Made by a program: the position numbers and the translations under genes. DNA of 7,116 nucleotides from assembly GCA_946611835.1 (NCBI GenBank), contig CAMOEE010000134.1, positions 1 to 7,116 of the forward strand, in the 5' to 3' direction. This document shows, piece by piece, positions 1 through 4,399 of this stretch (position 1 is the first letter of the stretch; every line of letters starts with the position of its first letter). The notes below the pieces were generated by a model. It searched no databases. It was not told the DNA's origin and worked only from the letters and a program-made list of their open reading frames with translations. The stretch comes from an uncultured Treponema sp. GTDB taxonomy: Bacteria > Spirochaetota > Spirochaetia > Treponematales > Treponemataceae.

Positions 1-404
1 ATTCAATCAATTCTGTCGTTTCGGCTTCTGGTGAGTCAGCTGTCGCATTCGAGGCCGTTTCCCGCAAGCTGGAAGAGACCGATGCCCTTGTCATGCAGAT
101 TAAGGCCGCAATGGAAGAGCAGAACGAAGGAAGCCAGCAGATTACCGAGGCTCTGCACGCAATGAATGACAGCACGGTCGAAGTCCGAAATGCTTCCGGC
201 GAAATGTCCGAGGGAAACAAAATGATTCTCAAGGAAGTGCAGCAGCTTCAGAATGCGGCATTGACTATGGGACAGAGCATGGAAGAAATGGCAATCGGAG
301 CCAGAAAAATCAACGAGACTGGTGCTGCCCTTACCGAGGTCGCTGGCCAGATGAATTCTTCAATTACAAAGATTGGAGAGCAGGTTGACCAGTTCAAGGT
401 TTGA
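1..404 (+). CDS. Methyl-accepting chemotaxis protein, C-terminal fragment (5' end outside window)
   Basis: This is the last 133 codons of a chemoreceptor, read in the frame that starts at base 3 and ends at TGA 402-404. The fragment is the descending arm of the cytoplasmic antiparallel coiled coil that binds CheA/CheW and carries methylation sites. The receptor tip itself lies upstream of the window. Identification rests on ungapped alignment to the C-terminus of the complete MCP downstream: 118 of 133 residues match by my hand count, and the E/Q/A/S-rich heptad pattern (KLEETDALVMQI, EEQNEGSQQITEAL, SMEEMAIGARKINETG) is shared. It ends in EQVDQFKV, with no NWETF-type CheR-tethering pentapeptide. 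Its sensor domain cannot be seen, so the ligand is unknown. A strong terminator follows, so it is probably transcribed separately from the next receptor. Confidence 0.95.
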   Translation, partial: SINSVVSASGESAVAFEAVSRKLEETDALVMQIKAAMEEQNEGSQQITEALHAMNDSTVEVRNASGEMSEGNKMILKEVQQLQNAALTMGQSMEEMAIGARKINETGAALTEVAGQMNSSITKIGEQVDQFKV

Positions 405-475
405 AAATAACCTTCTGAAATTTTCTATCCTTTCTTTTACCCAGCACTATGCGGGGGCTTTTTAATGATATTCTT

Positions 476-507
476 AAGGGGACTTGCTTCGGCCTGTCCC
501 CTTTTTT
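476..507 (+). terminator. Intrinsic terminator with UUCG-capped stem after the first MCP
   Basis: AAGGGGAC (476-483) pairs perfectly with GTCCCCTT (496-503), giving an 8-bp GC-rich stem, and T502-507 forms the U-tract. Inside the 12-base loop, GC (486-487) and GC (492-493) can close a C(UUCG)G tetraloop (TTCG 488-491) across a 2x2 mismatch, which would stabilise the hairpin. A weaker stem-loop upstream (CCCaGC 440-445 with GCgGGG 451-456, then T459-463) may act as a first-stage stop. It is placed to end the first MCP transcript. Confidence 0.9.
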
Positions 508-542
508 ATTGAAAAAATTATTTTCTTTACCTTAAATTTTTC

Positions 543-571
543 TTGAAATCTGAACTTTTATATCTTATACT
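543..571 (+). promoter_or_regulatory. Sigma70-type promoter for the second MCP
   Basis: TTGAAA (543-548) and TATACT (566-571) are separated by exactly 17 bases in an AT-rich stretch between the terminator and the gene. Each hexamer matches the consensus in five of six positions. Initiation would fall near 578, giving a leader of about 34 nt. This is a consensus match by eye with no experimental support. Confidence 0.7.
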
Positions 572-583
572 TAATAATCGCTT

Positions 584-596
584 AAGATTAAATCTT
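584..596. repeat. Small palindrome in the MCP leader
   Basis: AAGATT-A-AATCTT is a perfect 6-bp inverted repeat with a one-base spacer. It lies just downstream of the predicted start of transcription and just before the ribosome binding site. An overlapping AATC (576-579)/GATT (586-589) pair also exists. It could be an operator half-site pair or a weak leader hairpin. In AT-rich DNA such palindromes can arise by chance. Confidence 0.35.
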
Positions 597-600
597 TCTG

Positions 601-606
601 AAGGAG
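601..606 (+). promoter_or_regulatory. Ribosome binding site fixing the MCP start at 612
   Basis: AAGGAG ends five bases before ATG 612. This decides the start over the in-frame TTG at 543, which coincides with the -35 box and has no Shine-Dalgarno. Confidence 0.9.
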
Positions 607-611
607 TATAT

Positions 612-2720
612 ATGGCAAAAGATTCAATTAAAGAGAAGCGTTCGAGCCTGATTAAACGGCTTCTCATTTTTGTAGGTGGGGTTATCGTCCTGTTCAATGT
701 TGTCCAGCTCTTGTTTGTAACTACAAATGCTCAGAAAAGCATTGTTGCCGAAGATATCCACTTGTACAGCAACATGATTGATGGCTATTCAGATTCTTTG
801 CGTAATGACCTTGAAGGTTATTTCAAAGAACTTAATGCCTATGTCTACGCAGATGTTATGAAAGACGGTGATTTGGAAACTGCGTATGAGTGGATTCAAA
901 ATCCGACACACACCTCTATGCGTGGTGAATTTGACTACATTCTTTTTGCAGGCCCTGACGGTAAGGCCCGCACTGATATTGGTGGAATTACAAATATTGC
1001 CGAGCGAGATTATTTTCAGGGAATTATGCAGAAAGGCATGGATAAGTTCATTGACAATCCTGTAATCTCAAAAACTACAGGTCAACCGGTAGTTCATGTA
1101 ACCAGAGCCGTAAAAGACCGCAACGGAAAGACTTTTGCGATGGTTTCTGGTGTAGTCAATGTAAATCTCCTCACAAAGGCGATTAAAGAAATCAAAATTG
1201 GCGAAAAGGGCTTTGCTTATCTTCTTGCAAGTGACGGACTTGTTATCGCCCATCCTCAGGAAGATTTGGTTATGAACCGCAATTTCCTTACCGGGGACGG
1301 CATGGGCGAGGAAAATAAGGCTATCGCTCAGGCTATGGTTTCTGGAAGTAAGGGTGAGGGATGGAAAAAGGCAAATTCTCACATCGGAAAGGATTTAATC
1401 ATTTATGGCCCGGTAGAGGGAACTCCATGGTCGATGGCACTTTCAATTCCTGACAGTCAAATTTATGATCTTGTAAAAAGAATCCGTAATCTCATGCTTG
1501 GCTTTGCCGTTTTCACAGTTATTGCCTTGATTGTAGTTTCGGCAATTCTCCTGCTCCGCTCTCTCAAGCCATTGCAGATTGTGGAAGGTGCGATTACAGG
1601 CATTGCTTCTGGAGACGCGGACCTTACCAAGCGAATCGAAATCAACTCTAACAACGAAATTGGCTATGTCGTAAAAGGCTTCAATGCTTTTGCTTCAAAA
1701 TTGCAGAACATCATCGGGGATGTAAAATCTTCAAAAGACGAGCTTATGGTGGCCGGAGAAAACCTTTCTGGGGCAACTCAGGACACGGCTTCTTCTATCA
1801 CTCAGATTATTGCCAACATCGACTCAATGAAACGGCAGATCGACACACAGAACCAGTCAGTTTCCCAGACGGCGGGTGCTGTAAATGAGATTGCTTCAAA
1901 CATAGAGAGCCTTGAGCGCATGATTGAAAGTCAGTCTTCTGGCGTAACCCAGGCTTCTGCTGCTGTCGAGGAGATGATCGGAAACATTTCTTCAGTAAAC
2001 GGCTCAATGGAAAAAATGGCCAACTCATTCAATGAGCTGCGTGCAAACTCTCAGACAGGTATTTCAAAGCAGAAGGCAGTAAATGACCGGATCACGGAAA
2101 TCGAGGCCCAGTCAGAAATGCTGCAGGAAGCAAATGTTGCAATCGCTTCAATCGCAAGCCAGACAAACTTGCTTGCCATGAACGCCGCAATCGAGGCCGC
2201 CCACGCAGGTGAGGCTGGTAAGGGCTTCGCTGTCGTTGCGGACGAAATCCGAAAGCTTTCCGAGACATCAACTGCCCAGTCAAAGACAATTGGTGACCAG
2301 CTTAACAACATCAAGGATTCAATCAATTCTGTCGTATCCGCTTCAGGAGAGTCAGCCGTGGCTTTTGAGGCCGTTTCCCGCAAGCTCGAGGAGACCGATG
2401 CCCTTGTAATGCAGATTCGGGCGGCAATGGAAGAGCAGAACGAGGGAAGCCAGCAGATTACCGAGGCCCTTCACAACATGAACGACAGCACGGTTGAAGT
2501 CCGCAATGCTTCAAACGAGATGTCAGAAGGCAACAAGATGATTTTGAAGGAAGTGCAGCAGCTCCAGAACGCGGCAATGGCAATGAGCCAGAGCATGGAC
2601 GAGATGGCTGTCGGTGCACGCAAAATCAACGAAACCGGTGCCGCTTTGAGCGATGTTTCTGAGCAGATCAACAGCTCAATCGGAAAGATTGGCGAACAGG
2701 TTGATAAGTTTAAAGTTTAG
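612..2720 (+). CDS. Methyl-accepting chemotaxis protein with dCache-type sensor (702 aa)
   Basis: This is a transmembrane chemoreceptor that would sense a periplasmic ligand and control CheA through CheW. Residues 1-12 are basic and cytoplasmic. TM1 spans about 13-37, and a dCache-like sensor spans about 45-290, with typical segments ERDYFQGIMQKG (131-142), the PVISKTTGQPV stretch (150-160) and FAYLLASDGLVIAHP (201-215). TM2 is at about 293-316 and HAMP at about 317-369. The long cytoplasmic coiled coil ends at 702. The conserved hairpin tip, EAAHAGEAGKGFAVVADEIR, is at 528-547. The arms on either side of the tip are about equal (some 165 residues, roughly 23-24 heptads each), suggesting one of the longer receptor classes. 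The ATG at 612 follows AAGGAG and gives a normal MCP N-terminus. There is no C-terminal CheR pentapeptide (ends VDKFKV). The ligand cannot be read from sequence; dCache domains often bind amino acids or other small metabolites. It is a tandem paralogue of the upstream MCP fragment. Confidence 0.95.
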   Translation: MAKDSIKEKRSSLIKRLLIFVGGVIVLFNVVQLLFVTTNAQKSIVAEDIHLYSNMIDGYSDSLRNDLEGYFKELNAYVYADVMKDGDLETAYEWIQNPTHTSMRGEFDYILFAGPDGKARTDIGGITNIAERDYFQGIMQKGMDKFIDNPVISKTTGQPVVHVTRAVKDRNGKTFAMVSGVVNVNLLTKAIKEIKIGEKGFAYLLASDGLVIAHPQEDLVMNRNFLTGDGMGEENKAIAQAMVSGSKGEGWKKANSHIGKDLIIYGPVEGTPWSMALSIPDSQIYDLVKRIRNLMLGFAVFTVIALIVVSAILLLRSLKPLQIVEGAITGIASGDADLTKRIEINSNNEIGYVVKGFNAFASKLQNIIGDVKSSKDELMVAGENLSGATQDTASSITQIIANIDSMKRQIDTQNQSVSQTAGAVNEIASNIESLERMIESQSSGVTQASAAVEEMIGNISSVNGSMEKMANSFNELRANSQTGISKQKAVNDRITEIEAQSEMLQEANVAIASIASQTNLLAMNAAIEAAHAGEAGKGFAVVADEIRKLSETSTAQSKTIGDQLNNIKDSINSVVSASGESAVAFEAVSRKLEETDALVMQIRAAMEEQNEGSQQITEALHNMNDSTVEVRNASNEMSEGNKMILKEVQQLQNAAMAMSQSMDEMAVGARKINETGAALSDVSEQINSSIGKIGEQVDKFKV
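2317..2720 (+). repeat. 404-bp direct repeat shared with positions 1-404 (MCP paralogues)
   Basis: Bases 2317-2720 align with 1-404 without any gap (constant offset 2316), through to both stop codons. I count about 75 mismatches, roughly 81% identity at DNA level and about 89% at protein level. Mismatches per successive 60 bases are about 8, 6, 8, 11, 12 and 19, then 11 in the last 44, so divergence rises toward the 3' end. The repeat probably extends upstream of the window into the first receptor. It reflects gene duplication, not a mobile element. Confidence 0.9.
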
Positions 2721-2771
2721 GACACCAAATGCTCACAGGTAGAGATGAGCAAAAAAAAACGGCTGGAGTCG

Positions 2772-2804
2772 GCAAGCACTTTCGTTTTCGTGCTTGTTTG
2801 GTTG
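2772..2804. repeat. Hairpin repeat copy 1 inside the intergenic element
   Basis: CAAGCAC (2773-2779) pairs with GTGCTTG (2790-2796) around a 10-base loop, with a G-T wobble at 2772/2797. It is followed by TTGGTT. Over 33 bases it matches copy 2 (2865-2897) at 27 positions in direct orientation. Confidence 0.8.
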
Positions 2805-2821
2805 CGCTTAGCACTATTGTG

Positions 2822-2862
2822 CGTCAAACTCGCCTGAGCTTTGCTCACAGCGATGTTTGATG
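2822..2862. repeat. Central long hairpin of the intergenic element
   Basis: Pairing runs TCAAAC (2824-2829)/GTTTGA (2855-2860), CGC (2831-2833)/GCG (2850-2852), then TGAGC (2835-2839)/GCTCA (2843-2847) around a TTT loop, with one- and two-base bulges between blocks. A G-T wobble (2823/2861) and a C-G pair (2822/2862) extend the base. A small GCAC-TATT-GTGC hairpin (2811-2822) abuts it on the left. Confidence 0.7.
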
Positions 2863-2864
2863 GC

Positions 2865-2897
2865 GCGAGCACATTCGTTCTCGTGCTCGCTTGGTTC
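2865..2897. repeat. Hairpin repeat copy 2 inside the intergenic element
   Basis: GCGAGCAC (2865-2872) pairs with GTGCTCGC (2883-2890) around a 10-base loop and is followed by TTGGTT, like copy 1. The two stem positions that differ from copy 1 keep pairing: A-T becomes G-C, and a G-T wobble becomes G-C. Confidence 0.8.
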
Positions 2898-2919
2898 CCG
2901 ACGGGAAGCCGTTTTTTTT
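2898..2919 (+). terminator. Probable terminator of the MCP transcript (right arm of the element)
   Basis: The 3' arm of the long terminal inverted repeat ends in AGCCG plus eight T, the form of an intrinsic terminator. The partner arm lies about 140 bases upstream, so formation depends on the inner hairpins folding first. No other terminator is visible between the MCP stop (2720) and the next gene. Confidence 0.55.
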
Positions 2920-2945
2920 GTTTAAGTCTATCTATCCCGCATTTG

Positions 2946-2975
2946 TTGACATTTCTTGCTATTTTCTGCTAAATT
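2946..2975 (+). promoter_or_regulatory. Promoter-like sequence directly before the MATE gene
   Basis: A perfect -35 TTGACA (2946-2951) is followed by 18 bases and a -10-like TAAATT (2970-2975, four of six matches). An alternative -10 is CTAAAT (2969-2974) at 17-base spacing. Transcription would begin at about 2981-2983, on or next to the ATG at 2982. Confidence 0.55.
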
Positions 2976-2981
2976 TCCGCT

Positions 2982-4358
2982 ATGTTAAAGAATATTGATG
3001 TTTTTGAAAAAGACCCTATTCCAAAGGCGGTTTTTAAGCTGGCTCTTCCTACCGTTTTGAGCATGATTGTCGCTGTCTTTTACAACATGGTGGATACATT
3101 TTTTGTAGGAAAAACGGGAGACCCTAATCAGGTTGCCGCTGTAAGTGTAGCAACTCCGGTATTTTTGTTTTTTATGGCTGCCGGTAATATTTTTGGTATG
3201 GGTGGCTCCTCATTTTTGAGCCGGGCGCTCGGTGAAAAACAATATGACAAGGTAAAGAAGATAAGCTCCTTCTGTTTGTATGCGGCAATTTTTGTCGGAG
3301 TTCTTGGCGCAATCCTCATGTTTGCTTTTATGACACGGATTCTCAACGCCGTCGGTACCAGTGAAAACACCTTCGGCTTTGCAAAATCTTACCTTTCCTG
3401 GATTGCTTACGGTGGCCCTGCAATCGTTGTCTCGACGGCATTCACTAATTTGATTCGTAGTGAGGGTGCCGCTCAAAGCTCAATGAAAGGCATGATGGCC
3501 GGAACTGTCGCCAATATCATTCTTGACCCTGTTTTTATCCTCGATTCTTTCCTGGGAATTCCTTGTCTCGGTCTGGGGGTTGCGGGTGCTGCAATCGCTA
3601 CCGTAATCGGAAATCTCGTTTCAATCCTTTTCTTTTTTATCCATGTCTGTAAGCCGGGCTCTGTTCTTACTCTTAGCCCAAAATATTTTGCCGCTCGAAA
3701 TGGAATCATGAAGGGGGTTCTTTTGATTGGACTCCCGGCTTCAATTACCAATATCCTTATGAGCTTGAGCAACATTCTTATGAACAAATTCCTCGTAACT
3801 TACGGTGATGTCGCTGTCGCAGGTATGGGAATCGCAATGAAAGCAAATATGCTCGTTGTCTTTGTCCAGCTTGGTCTTGCTGCAGGAGTTCAGCCTTTGA
3901 TTGGCTACAATTTTGGTGCAAAGAATTTTGCCCGAATGAAAGGCACTATGAAATTCTCTGTTTTTTGCAACATCATTGCGGGTGTCGTGCTTGCGGCTCT
4001 TTATACAATTTTCACCCGGCAAATCGTAAGCGTGTTCATCGGGGATTCGTCAGTAATCGATATGGGCTCAAAAATGCTCCGTGCCCTCATGTTCTCAAGT
4101 CCTCTTCTCGGAATCCTTTTTGTTTTCAACTTTTCATTTCAGGCAATGGGAAAGGCAAAAGAGTCGCTTGTCCTTGCGGTAAGCCGACAGGGCTTTGTTT
4201 TTGTTCCTTGTACGATTATTATGAACAAATTGATTGGACTTGAAGGTCTTATTCTCTCTCAGCCAATCGCCGACTATGTTTCGGTCATAATGGCCTTTGT
4301 GATGTTCCTTTTCATGAACCGAAATTTCAAAAATCTGGAAGCAAATAAAGAAGAATAG
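2982..4358 (+). CDS. MATE-family multidrug/toxin efflux transporter (458 aa)
   Basis: This is a 12-helix inner-membrane antiporter of the MATE family, which exports cationic drugs, dyes or metabolites using a Na+ or H+ gradient. The length of 458 residues is normal. The N-terminal half has the family features YNMVDTFFVG (34-43), GMGGSSFLSRALGEKQYDK (72-90) and NIILDPVFI (178-186). The C-terminal half repeats the fold with GMGIAMKANM (281-290) and the GVQPLIGYNFGAKN motif (302-315). The layout resembles the MepA-like branch, but substrate and coupling ion cannot be read from sequence. The start is forced: the only early ATG in frame is 2982, and an in-frame TAA lies at 2970-2972. No Shine-Dalgarno precedes it. 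The gene is separated from the MCP by the folded element and from the next gene by 41 bases. Confidence 0.93.
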   Translation: MLKNIDVFEKDPIPKAVFKLALPTVLSMIVAVFYNMVDTFFVGKTGDPNQVAAVSVATPVFLFFMAAGNIFGMGGSSFLSRALGEKQYDKVKKISSFCLYAAIFVGVLGAILMFAFMTRILNAVGTSENTFGFAKSYLSWIAYGGPAIVVSTAFTNLIRSEGAAQSSMKGMMAGTVANIILDPVFILDSFLGIPCLGLGVAGAAIATVIGNLVSILFFFIHVCKPGSVLTLSPKYFAARNGIMKGVLLIGLPASITNILMSLSNILMNKFLVTYGDVAVAGMGIAMKANMLVVFVQLGLAAGVQPLIGYNFGAKNFARMKGTMKFSVFCNIIAGVVLAALYTIFTRQIVSVFIGDSSVIDMGSKMLRALMFSSPLLGILFVFNFSFQAMGKAKESLVLAVSRQGFVFVPCTIIMNKLIGLEGLILSQPIADYVSVIMAFVMFLFMNRNFKNLEANKEE

Positions 4359-4383
4359 GCATTTTACTTTAGGCTATTTTTTT
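4354..4383 (+). terminator. Weak possible terminator overlapping the MATE stop codon
   Basis: AATAG (4354-4358) can pair with CTATT (4374-4378), with one further C-G pair inside across a G-G mismatch, followed by a run of seven T (4377-4383). The stem is short and AT-rich, so termination would be inefficient. The T-run also forms part of the spacer of the next promoter. Confidence 0.3.
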
Positions 4384-4391
4384 GCTAGAAT
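4363..4391 (+). promoter_or_regulatory. Promoter-like sequence directly before the OmpA-domain gene
   Basis: TTTACT (4363-4368, four of six matches to the -35) is followed by 17 bases and TAGAAT (4386-4391, five of six to the -10). Only eight bases separate the -10 from ATG 4400, so the transcript would start at about 4398-4400. Confidence 0.6.
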
Positions 4392-4399
4392 ATTTTTCT

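Larger units (their letters stand above)
2751..2919. repeat. Folded intergenic element with A/T-flanked terminal inverted repeats
   Basis: The left end AAAAAAAACGGCT (2752-2764; the A-run starts at 2751) is the exact reverse complement of the right end AGCCGTTTTTTTT (2907-2919). A second block GTCGG (2768-2772)/CCGAC (2898-2902) continues the stem across a 3x4 internal loop. The roughly 125 bases inside hold further hairpins (2772-2797, 2811-2822, 2822-2862, 2865-2890), so the whole can fold as a multibranched structure. It has no open frame of note and is visibly more GC-rich than its flanks. The U-tract at 2912-2919 would make it a terminator for the MCP on the + strand, and the A-run would serve the same role on the - strand. 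It could be a dispersed MITE- or BIME-like repeat, a structured RNA, or an elaborate bidirectional terminator. I do not recognise a named family, and no clear target-site duplication flanks it. Confidence 0.75.

Noticed and set aside
440..463. Stem-loop CCCaGC/GCgGGG with five T as a separate terminator of the first MCP
   Set aside because: The stem is short with an internal mismatch, and a much stronger terminator lies just downstream. It is kept only as a note in that entry.
543..611. In-frame TTG at 543 as an earlier start for the complete MCP
   Set aside because: It coincides with the predicted -35 box and has no Shine-Dalgarno. ATG 612 has AAGGAG at ideal spacing and gives a normal MCP N-terminus.
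1807..2383. Open antisense frames across the MCP coding region
   Set aside because: They lie opposite a strongly conserved gene and have low-complexity, Ser/Ala/Arg-rich translations. They have no start signals and resemble no family; they are shadows of the MCP codon pattern.
2731..2750. GCTCA/TGAGC hairpin just left of the element as part of it
   Set aside because: It has only five pairs with a 10-base loop, lies outside the terminal inverted repeats, and has no U-tract on the + strand.
2751..2919. tRNA, CRISPR array or known riboswitch in the intergenic element
   Set aside because: There is no cloverleaf with an anticodon or CCA-type end, and no regularly spaced repeats with unique spacers. 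I recognise no riboswitch core.
2743..2925. Target-site duplication flanking the folded element
   Set aside because: The bases outside the A- and T-runs (GATGAGC on the left, GTTTAAG on the right) do not match, so recent transposition cannot be shown.
4382..4399. In-frame TTG at 4382 as the start of the OmpA-domain protein
   Set aside because: It would put the -10 box inside the gene and add residues before a clean signal sequence that begins at ATG 4400. It also lacks a Shine-Dalgarno.
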